Part shown: positions 6,226 through 12,519 of the stretch, piece by piece | Numbering within the stretch: position 1 is the first letter of the stretch | Layout: every line of letters starts with the position of its first letter | Notes under the pieces: model-generated | The model's database searches: none | What the model was told of the DNA's origin: nothing | The model's input: the letters and a program-made list of their open reading frames with translations, nothing else | From: Myxococcota bacterium | GTDB taxonomy: Bacteria; Myxococcota_A; UBA9160; SMWR01 | Reading direction: 5' to 3' | DNA: 15,100 bases | Assembly: GCA_022447545.1 (NCBI GenBank) | Contig: JAKVBI010000040.1 | Coordinates: 1-15,100, forward strand | Made by a program: the position numbers and the translations under genes

Positions 6226-8553
6226 GTGTCGGAAATTCTCGCGGGGCTTCGAGTTCTCGACTGTTCCAGTGGTATGTCGGGCCCACGCGCCACAGGTTTT
6301 CTGGCTGATTGCGGTGCGGATGTCGTCTGGGTCGAGCCGCGCGGAGGGGATTTTAAACGCGAGATCCTTTCGGTTCCATACTCTGTATTCAACCGCGGTA
6401 AAAGAAGCATCGAGATCGATCCGAGCGTATCGGACGACCTCGAGATCCTGAACGCACTGGTTCGCTCTTCGGATATTTTGTTCGTGGCCGATGAACCAGG
6501 CAGCTTTTCATGGCCGGATCTCGACTGGGTGAAGATCCACGAAACTGCGCCAGAACTCATTCACTGTTCGATCACCGGCTTTGGCGACGATACTCCATGG
6601 TCCGATTTGCCCGCCTATGAACCCATCGTTCATGCCGTGGTCGGTAGTCACGCAGAGCAGGTGGGACATAGAGAGGGGCCGATTTACCAGGGCCTGCCCT
6701 TTGCCAGCATTGGTGCGGCTCACCTGGCTCTGATCGGTGTGCTCGCTGCGCTCTATCGGCGTGGGATCGATGGTGCGGGGAGGAGAGTTGAGACCTCCCT
6801 TTATGATGGAGCCCTGGCGTATTTGTCGATGATGTGGGGTGACGTAGATGACAATCCGTCCACGCCAGCACCGGGCTCGCATAGGCTGGTCGCCACTTCG
6901 TTCCGCTGCTCGGATGATGAATATCTCGGAGTACACACTGGAGCTGTCGGCGCCTTCGGGCGATTGATGCAGGTGATTGGACTGGACGACCGAATCCCGC
7001 CCAGTCCTGATGGGCTCGATATGGGAGTTCCGCTCACTCCCGAGCAGCAGGAATTACTTGAAACCAGGATCCACGAGATCTTCGCATCCCGTCCCAGAGA
7101 GCACTGGCTCGAAAGCCTGCTCGCAGCCGACGTTTGTGCCGTACCGCATTTACGCCAGGGAGAGGTGTTCGATGCCCCCCAGGCTATCCACAACGAAATG
7201 ACCATCCGAATCGAAGATCCAGTCCTGAAATCCGTAGATCAAGTCGCTTTGCCACTCCGTTTTGGTTCCTCGAACCCGGCTACATTCGCTCCGGCCCCCT
7301 GTCCGGGGGCGCATAGAGAAGAAATCCTTGAGCAGTTGCGGAAGACACTGGTAGCGCCACCAAAACCGGTCGACCCGACGGTCGGCTCTCTTCCGCTTCT
7401 CGACGGAGTCCGTGTGCTCGACCTCGGGGCTTTCTATGCGGGTCCGTATTCGTCGAGACTGTTGGCTGAGCTGGGAGCCGACGTCATTAAGCTGGAACCC
7501 GTGTCGGGCGATCCTTTGCGGGGGCTCGCGCGGGTGTTCCGCTCGGCTCAGGCGGGGAAAAGGTCTGTGGCGATGGATCTGAAGGATCCGGATTTGGATG
7601 TCGCACGGCGTCAATTGATTGAATGGGCGGATGTGATTCATCACAACATGCGCCCTGGTGTGGCAGAGCGCCTCGGAATGGGATTCGAGCAGGTTCGAGA
7701 GTTGAAGCCGAGCGTCGTGTACCTTTATGCGCCTGGCTGGGGTTCCAGCGGGCCCTCGAAAGACTGGCAGAGTTTTGCTCCCATGCTCTCCGGATACGTC
7801 GGTGTGGGATTTGAGGTCGCAGGTGAGTTCAACCCGCCTCTGTTCCCGTTGGGCAATGAGGACCCCGGTAATGGTTTGATGGGCGCCGTCGGAATCTTGA
7901 TGGCACTGTTGAACCATCAGCGATCAGGTGACGGCCTCCTCGTTGAAAACCCGCAACTCAACGCGGCCATGTATCACATGGCGCACGTTGTTCGTACCCC
8001 GGAAGGAAGCGTGCTGGGCGCGGAAAAACTCGATCCCCTCCAACGCGGAACCGGACCCCTCTCTCGACTCTACAAAACAGAGGATGGTTGGTTGTGCCTT
8101 GTGGCAGAAACCATTGAGGAGATCGATGCACTCAGTCGTGCAACGAAGGTCGAGATTCGAACCGATCAGCGATTCGAGAGTGAGGCTCAACGGCAGATTC
8201 AACGGGACGAACTGTCGCTGGCTTTGGAGAGACAGTTCGAAACGAGATCGACGCGGCACTGGATCGAACGATTGACTGAGTTCGGCGTTCCCGTGGCAGA
8301 ACCCGTCGAATACAACGCTACTCGGTTTCTGCGCGACCCGGCTCACCAACGCAGCGGCCGAGCTGTTGAGCTTCCCCATGCCAGGGATGGACGGGTCCGG
8401 CAGGTCGGACACCTGGTGCGGGTGAGCGACGCTGCTTCCGTGGAGTTTCGTTTGGCACCCGAACTGGGAGAACACACGGAATCGCTTCTGTCATCGTTCG
8501 GGTATGAGCCAGAGAGCCTTTCCGAACTCCGCAAGCGCGGAAGTATCCGGTGA
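6226..8553 (+). CDS. Fused tandem CaiB/BaiF (class III) CoA-transferase
   Basis: 775 aa, about twice the usual 400, starting at a GTG immediately after the previous stop; GGAAGG at 6215-6220 is the ribosome-binding site. Two class III CoA-transferase domains follow each other. Domain 1 (about 1-370) starts with LAGLRVLDCSSGMSGP and has GADVVWVEP and FNRGKRSIEID; its catalytic Asp is Asp194 in VETSLYDGAL. Domain 2 (about 390-775) starts with LLDGVRVLDLGAFYAGPYSSR and has GADVIKLEP, AGKRSVAMDL and a good C-terminal LGEHTESLL motif, but at the aligned catalytic position it reads VENPQLNAAM, giving Asn579. Class III enzymes are interlocked dimers, so the fusion probably makes a pseudodimer with one active site. 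The role would be transfer of CoA from a donor acyl-CoA to a carboxylate in the cytoplasm, substrate unknown. It is the middle gene of the operon; the next CoA-transferase starts 18 bp later. A racemase-type activity is the alternative within the same family. Confidence 0.92.
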   Translation: MSEILAGLRVLDCSSGMSGPRATGFLADCGADVVWVEPRGGDFKREILSVPYSVFNRGKRSIEIDPSVSDDLEILNALVRSSDILFVADEPGSFSWPDLDWVKIHETAPELIHCSITGFGDDTPWSDLPAYEPIVHAVVGSHAEQVGHREGPIYQGLPFASIGAAHLALIGVLAALYRRGIDGAGRRVETSLYDGALAYLSMMWGDVDDNPSTPAPGSHRLVATSFRCSDDEYLGVHTGAVGAFGRLMQVIGLDDRIPPSPDGLDMGVPLTPEQQELLETRIHEIFASRPREHWLESLLAADVCAVPHLRQGEVFDAPQAIHNEMTIRIEDPVLKSVDQVALPLRFGSSNPATFAPAPCPGAHREEILEQLRKTLVAPPKPVDPTVGSLPLLDGVRVLDLGAFYAGPYSSRLLAELGADVIKLEPVSGDPLRGLARVFRSAQAGKRSVAMDLKDPDLDVARRQLIEWADVIHHNMRPGVAERLGMGFEQVRELKPSVVYLYAPGWGSSGPSKDWQSFAPMLSGYVGVGFEVAGEFNPPLFPLGNEDPGNGLMGAVGILMALLNHQRSGDGLLVENPQLNAAMYHMAHVVRTPEGSVLGAEKLDPLQRGTGPLSRLYKTEDGWLCLVAETIEEIDALSRATKVEIRTDQRFESEAQRQIQRDELSLALERQFETRSTRHWIERLTEFGVPVAEPVEYNATRFLRDPAHQRSGRAVELPHARDGRVRQVGHLVRVSDAASVEFRLAPELGEHTESLLSSFGYEPESLSELRKRGSIR

Positions 8554-8571
8554 TCCGGCGGAGGAATTGTT

Positions 8572-9780
8572 TTGATCGAACTTCTACGTGGTGTTCGAGT
8601 TCTGGAGTGCGCGGTTCTCTTCAATGGCGATCAAACCGGTCGGTTGCTGGGAGATCTGGGGGCAGATGTGATCAAAGTTGAGGCTCCAGGTGTCGGTGAT
8701 TATCTCAGGAATTTTTTGGGGCAGATCACGCCGAATAACAGTCCAGCGCATTTGTATGTAAACCGAAACAAACGAAGCCTGACCTTGGATCTTCGTTCTG
8801 AAGACGGACGCGAGATTTTCTTTGACCTACTTCGAGAGACTGACATTTTCGTCGATGGGTTTGCAGCGGACGCATGTAAGAAACTCGGCGTTGGCTATGA
8901 GGCGCAAAAAGAGGTGAAACCCGACATCATCTATTGTCAGTGCAGTGGATATGGTGCCGAAGGGCCCTACGCTGCGATTCCTACACATGGAGCGATGATG
9001 GGTGCGCTCGTGGGCTCGACTCCCATCGAGATGGGGTCTGACGGCATGACATACCAGAAGGGTGGTGATTCGGGGGATGGAACGACGTTGGGCGCAACCA
9101 ACACGGCCCTGACTGCCGTAGCTGCGCTCTCTTATCGGGATCGCACGGGTAAGGGCGTGTATATCGACGGAGCCGGCTCGGACTCGGTGCTTTCGAGTCA
9201 ATGGTATGGTGCGACTTACAGGTGGAACAATGATCGCATTACCGACCGGCGAGGGATGTCTCGTGCGGGTGGGAACAGTGACAGCGCGAAATACCAGTTC
9301 TACGAAACGGAAGACGAGAAGTTCATTCTGTTTTGTGGCATCGAGCACAAGTTCTGGGACGCTTTCTGCCGTGCCGTAGGTAGGACAGATCTGCTGTCCG
9401 CCAAGGATGGTCAGGGTCCCGTGGATTTCGCCGGCGGTGATATCGAACTTCGGCGCGAACTGCAGTCCATTTTTCACACACGGACCCTCGCCGAATGGAT
9501 TCAGGTCGCCATCGAGCACGACATCGCGATGGGTCCAAGTCATTCACTGGAGGATCTGAGGGAGGATCCTCACCTGCTCGCACGCGAAATCCTCCACGAA
9601 GAGGACCACCCTCAAGCCGGTGCATTCACCAGCGTCGGCTGGCCGGCGCCCGTACGAGACCAGCCGTTCGAGGTTCAGTTGCCCGCTCCTGCACTCGGTG
9701 AGCACACCGGTGAAATCCTGACCGAACTCGGATGCTCGGAAGATCGAATTCACGATCTCCGTGAACGGAAGGTCGTGTGA
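8572..9780 (+). CDS. CaiB/BaiF (class III) CoA-transferase
   Basis: 402 aa, normal length for the family. It starts at TTG; a strong GGAGG (8560-8564) sits 7 nt upstream, and no ATG/GTG is better placed. Motifs: LLRGVRVLECAVLFNGDQTGR at the N-terminus, DLGADVIKVEAPG (28-40), NRNKRSLTLDL (64-74), IIYCQCSGYGAEGPY (119-133), and GVYIDGAGSDSVL (195-207) with the probable catalytic Asp204. The C-terminus has the family sequence PALGEHTGEIL. The 18-bp gap after the fused transferase gene implies co-transcription and perhaps a shared or sequential CoA-transfer step, or a mixed complex. Cytoplasmic. Transferase versus racemase/hydrolase and the substrate cannot be decided from sequence. Confidence 0.92.
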   Translation: MIELLRGVRVLECAVLFNGDQTGRLLGDLGADVIKVEAPGVGDYLRNFLGQITPNNSPAHLYVNRNKRSLTLDLRSEDGREIFFDLLRETDIFVDGFAADACKKLGVGYEAQKEVKPDIIYCQCSGYGAEGPYAAIPTHGAMMGALVGSTPIEMGSDGMTYQKGGDSGDGTTLGATNTALTAVAALSYRDRTGKGVYIDGAGSDSVLSSQWYGATYRWNNDRITDRRGMSRAGGNSDSAKYQFYETEDEKFILFCGIEHKFWDAFCRAVGRTDLLSAKDGQGPVDFAGGDIELRRELQSIFHTRTLAEWIQVAIEHDIAMGPSHSLEDLREDPHLLAREILHEEDHPQAGAFTSVGWPAPVRDQPFEVQLPAPALGEHTGEILTELGCSEDRIHDLRERKVV

Positions 9781-9829
9781 CCCTGGATTCCAAACGGACC
9801 TGATCGCTTGGTTCAACGGTTTGATCTGC

Positions 9830-9849
9830 GTAGCAGTATTCGCTGCTAC
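9830..9849. terminator. Small hairpin between convergent genes
   Basis: A perfect 7-bp stem, GTAGCAG and CTGCTAC with a 6-nt loop, sits in the 65-bp gap between the last CoA-transferase gene and the convergent membrane-protein gene. It overlaps the latter's TAG stop (9846-9848). There is no U-tract on either strand, so it is at best a weak or Rho-assisted bidirectional terminator. Confidence 0.35.
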
Positions 9850-10388
9850 CGAATCGCGAGCATGATGCCGATCGACTGCACGACAGCGATCCAGACAACT
9901 GTCAAACGGCCCCAGTGTAGACAGCCGGAATAGCGGCGGGCCGCGGCGAGAGGGGTAAGCCCCTTTCGGAGTTCGAACTCCCAGCGGCGGAAGATGTGGA
10001 TCAACCCGGAGAGCAGGCCGCCAAGGACGATGCTGACCCGAATGTCTGGATCCGCGACGGCGAGGCCAAGGCCCGAGGCACCGACGAATGCGACGGCGAC
10101 GAGGGCGTCCGCATAGTTGACGAGTCGATCCTCCAGGGTTCGTGCTTGTTCCGTGTCCTCGGGGACTGCCTCATGCTCCTCGTGGGCTACCGGGTGGGAA
10201 GTGGATTCTGTCCTCTGCCGACAAGGATTGTCAGACCCAGAGCCTGTAAAAAATTTTGGATTGGGTTCGGGGACGGCATTGGGGCCATTGCAGTCAACGA
10301 GGGGCAGGCTTTCGCTCGGGCGATTCCAGGAGGGTAAGAGCGAGCAGGCAGGAGTACGAAACGTCGATTTTCTAGAGGTGATCTTCAT
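9846..10388 (-). CDS. Small membrane protein of unknown function (three hydrophobic segments)
   Basis: 180 aa from the only in-frame ATG. The C-terminal 100 residues look clearly coding, with strong G/C bias at codon third positions. A charged segment (EDTEQARTLEDRLVNYAD, about 77-94) leads into hydrophobic segments at about 95-112, 116-133 and 160-179. Between the last two lies a basic cytoplasmic-type loop (FRRWEFELRKGLTPLAAARRYSG). Residues 1-70 are rich in Ser/Pro/Asn and Cys, lack a Shine-Dalgarno, and look unlike the rest, so the true start may be downstream at an unusual codon, or an N-terminal domain has drifted. I do not recognise the family. The gene is convergent with the CoA-transferase operon and divergent from the exported beta-propeller gene, so it is a single-gene unit. 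Confidence 0.6.
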   Translation of the reverse strand: MKITSRKSTFRTPACSLLPSWNRPSESLPLVDCNGPNAVPEPNPKFFTGSGSDNPCRQRTESTSHPVAHEEHEAVPEDTEQARTLEDRLVNYADALVAVAFVGASGLGLAVADPDIRVSIVLGGLLSGLIHIFRRWEFELRKGLTPLAAARRYSGCLHWGRLTVVWIAVVQSIGIMLAIR

Positions 10389-10489
10389 AGAGGGAGATCG
10401 CAGTTCGGGCGGGCTTGATTTGCTCTGAACGCAGAAACGGATTATTCATTCGACTGCGCAAAGTTGCGAATTTGAAATGAGGAGGCGCA
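10389..10489. promoter_or_regulatory. Divergent intergenic region upstream of beta-propeller gene
   Basis: This 101-bp gap lies between divergent genes. A weak sigma70-like pair reads right: TTGCTC (10420-10425), a 17-bp spacer and TATTCA (10443-10448). A perfect small palindrome, CGCAA-ag-TTGCG (10457-10468), lies between this and the strong Shine-Dalgarno GGAGG (10481-10485). The palindrome would fall in the 5' leader or the initial transcribed region and could be an operator. The promoter call is speculative. Confidence 0.25.
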
Positions 10490-11947
10490 ATGTCCATTTG
10501 TTCTCGTCAACTTGAAAACTTCGTCCTTGGACCGCTTCAATGCTCCGTCCTGACGTTTCTCGTTCTCCTAGCATTGGCGCTATCGATCGGACCGGCTGCG
10601 AGTGCTGAAGAGGTCAGCGTCGACGATGTCCTCGCTCGACCCGGCTGCGCCATGGCTCACTGTGACCCGGGAATGTCGGACAATAGTGGAAAGGTGTTTC
10701 CTCTTTCGTACGGCGTCGTTGGATCGTGGAGGGACACGGACGTCAACGGTTCCCTCGTCGGTCTCGGATGCGTCGCGAACGACGATTCGGCGGTGTGCTC
10801 GTTCCGTTCATCGTCGAGTAGGCCAATTGAAATCCGGGCCTACGACCCCGACGGTGTTCCGCGGTGGGGTTCGCAGACGCTCAGTAGTCGCGCCTTCTAT
10901 TCCTCCCCCATCATCGGTCCCAATGGTGACGTCGTCGCAGTTGATGAGAGGAACATTGTTCGGTTTGGGTCGGATGGAAGCACGGTCTGGTCTAAGGCGA
11001 CTGCAGGTGGAAACCCGATCAGCCCCAACGTGACCCAGGATGGCCACCTGATCCTGGCGACGAAGGGAGGGCCGGTATCCGCGTACGACTTCGAGACTGG
11101 CGACCTGGTGGCTCAATTGCAGATCGAAGATCGGATCCGCTTGCGATGGCGTACTCGAAGTGTGCTCTTCGATACTGTCAATACGCCTGCAGTGTCCGGC
11201 AACAGGATCTACATCTCGACGCGCTCTTCCGGCAGGTTTCGCAGGTCGGGTACGGGAAGGCTCTATGCGATCGATCTCGTCCGAGATTCGGGATCGAGCG
11301 GCTATGCGCTGGAAATCGCCTGGTACTACGAGTTCCGAGCGCCCAGCGGAACTTCGCCAACCCTGAGTCGTATCGATGGGAAGACGGTCATCTTTTTTGA
11401 TGGAGCTGGCGCGACGCCGTCCGCCAACGACCCAGCCGCCATTGCCGTGATGGACATGGGCGATCGGGGAGAGCTTCTCTGGAGTTACTCGCTTTCATCG
11501 GTGCCCCAAATGTCTCCAGCCCTCGATCCGCGACCTGAGGGGGGCATCTGGTACCTCCCGTTTGAATCTTCCCAGATCGTTCGCCTTAGCGAAGAGGGAG
11601 GAAACGAGGTTCAACGGATCGACTTCAATGACATCATTGACGAAAGCAGTAGCTCTTTCAGGCCTTTTTCTGTCATGACACTCGCCACGGATGCCGATTC
11701 CGGAAATCCGGTGATGATCGTAGCAGCAACCAATTCGAATGAATCCATCACCTACGTCGTAGCCATCGACCTCTCCGAAGAAACACTTTTGTGGAAGTAT
11801 CAGATTGATGAGGGGCGAGGTTTCTACGGTGGAGTCTCTGGCCAATTCGCCATGACCACCAATGTTGACGGCGATCCGGTTCTCGTCTTCTCCACCCGGC
11901 GAAACGGTGCCTGGGGTCTCATACTCGATAAGGGCCCAGCCCGCTGA
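10490..11947 (+). CDS. Exported PQQ-like beta-propeller repeat protein
   Basis: 485 aa; ATG with GGAGG 4 nt upstream. A long Sec signal peptide (hydrophobic core about 19-36) ends with the cleavage motif ASA|E after residue 39, so the protein is periplasmic or secreted. The mature N-terminus has a C-A-M-A-H-C stretch (53-58) with Met62 close by, and two more Cys (94, 103). Propeller-type repeats follow: GPNGDVVAVDERNIVRFGSDGSTVW, QDGHLILATKGGPVSAYDFETGDLV, NRIYISTRSS...GRLYAIDL, and VVAIDLSEETLLWKYQ. The pattern of beta-strand, D/G turn, then W or L-x-W matches PQQ/WD-like propellers. PQQ-enzyme catalytic residues are not apparent, so this is more likely a binding or scaffolding propeller than a dehydrogenase. 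It seems to be a single-gene unit: a strong hairpin follows the stop. Fold confidence is good; function is unknown. Confidence 0.8.
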   Translation: MSICSRQLENFVLGPLQCSVLTFLVLLALALSIGPAASAEEVSVDDVLARPGCAMAHCDPGMSDNSGKVFPLSYGVVGSWRDTDVNGSLVGLGCVANDDSAVCSFRSSSSRPIEIRAYDPDGVPRWGSQTLSSRAFYSSPIIGPNGDVVAVDERNIVRFGSDGSTVWSKATAGGNPISPNVTQDGHLILATKGGPVSAYDFETGDLVAQLQIEDRIRLRWRTRSVLFDTVNTPAVSGNRIYISTRSSGRFRRSGTGRLYAIDLVRDSGSSGYALEIAWYYEFRAPSGTSPTLSRIDGKTVIFFDGAGATPSANDPAAIAVMDMGDRGELLWSYSLSSVPQMSPALDPRPEGGIWYLPFESSQIVRLSEEGGNEVQRIDFNDIIDESSSSFRPFSVMTLATDADSGNPVMIVAATNSNESITYVVAIDLSEETLLWKYQIDEGRGFYGGVSGQFAMTTNVDGDPVLVFSTRRNGAWGLILDKGPAR

Positions 11948-12516
11948 CGAAACCACGCTCTGCTCTGACTCTGGAATACGACCGGGGTCAGGAGCGTGGC
12001 TGGCCCGATTGCCTCAGCGGTTGCAACGGCGCTTGGACTTGGGGGAGGGCGACCCGTTGGATCTGCTCGAGCTTATGAAAGATGACTTCTCTCCAGGGTG
12101 AGGCGGGTCGGCGAGAGCAGGGCGCTCGAGGTCGAACTTCGACGATACTCTTTGTGAGGCTCACCCGCGGGTCGAGGGTCTGGGAGCTCGGGTCTCGAAG
12201 GGGAATGGCGGCGTGGCAGGGGCAACTGGGTGCAGGAAGTTCGATGGGATCGTGGCCATGCTTGGCTCGTCGTCCTGCTGGAGAACTACGGAGGAGTAGC
12301 GCCAGGTGTTTTACGGATGAGCGCTGACCCCGTGGAGAAACAGGCTCCGGATTGTTCTGGCGCTGTGGGTCGAACGCCAGAGCCGTTGCAATAGTTGACT
12401 TCGAGTCTGTCGATAATCTGAACCGAATCCGGTGACGACGCTTCCATGAGTCGATAAAGTGATGCCTGTTGATCTGGTGCTGGAGTCCTTTCCTATTGCG
12501 CTCGTGGAGGTTCCCC
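11948..12516. other. Long intergenic region with palindromes and possible gene remnants
   Basis: No convincing intact gene lies in these about 570 bp. Besides the hairpin described separately, three perfect inverted repeats crowd 12131-12172: GTCGAA-c-TTCGAC (12131-12143), GTGAG-g-CTCAC (12154-12164) and ACCCGCGGGT (12163-12172). Protein-like but unsupported plus-strand stretches exist. One ends at the TGA 12099-12101 (LDLGEGDPLDLLELMKDDF). Another frame starts at the overlapping GTG 12098, is stopped by a TGA at 12155-12157, and resumes in the same frame up to a TAG at 12392-12394 (including GHAWLVVLLENYGGVAPG). This could be a decayed gene. GATAAT at 12412-12417 has TTGACT only 11 nt upstream, too close for a sigma70 promoter. 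Confidence 0.45.
11953..11999 (+). terminator. Strong two-part hairpin just after the beta-propeller stop codon
   Basis: Five bases after the TGA, an outer 8-bp stem CCACGCTC (11953-11960) pairs with GAGCGTGG (11992-11999). An inner 10-bp stem, CTGACTCTGG with CCGGGGTCAG, has two G-T wobbles and a 7-nt loop (aatacga). A 4-nt bulge (tgct) separates the stems on the 5' side. This is by far the most stable-looking structure in the window. No U-tract follows, so it is probably a 3'-end stabilising or Rho-dependent terminator hairpin rather than a classical intrinsic terminator. Confidence 0.6.
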
Positions 12517-12519
12517 TTG
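12506..12519 (+). promoter_or_regulatory. Ribosome-binding site fixing the TTG start of the Kelch-like gene
   Basis: GGAGG at 12506-12510 lies 6 nt before a TTG at 12517. Starting here gives a clean Sec signal peptide, MSSRRIVR then a hydrophobic core ending in ALA. The longer in-frame TTG at 12469 has no Shine-Dalgarno and would add a Trp/Cys-rich stretch before the signal peptide. Confidence 0.75.

Noticed and set aside
9996-10337. 113-aa plus-strand ORF
   Set aside because: Antisense to the membrane-protein gene, whose helices and codon bias are clear.
10646-10663. Cys-rich motif of the PQQ-like propeller read as a c-type heme site
   Set aside because: It is C-x4-C-D, not C-x2-C-H or C-x4-C-H.
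12082-12327. 81-aa plus-strand ORF in the gap between the propeller genes
   Set aside because: Gly/Arg/Ser-rich with no hydrophobic core; another frame of the same stretch looks more protein-like, yet also unsupported.
12386-12417. Sigma70 promoter (TTGACT or TTGCAA with GATAAT)
   Set aside because: Spacers are 11 and 20 nt, outside the workable range.
12469-12516. Longer TTG start of the Kelch-like gene
   Set aside because: No ribosome-binding site, and it would place 16 Trp/Cys-rich residues in front of a proper signal peptide; the TTG at 12517 has GGAGG 6 nt upstream.
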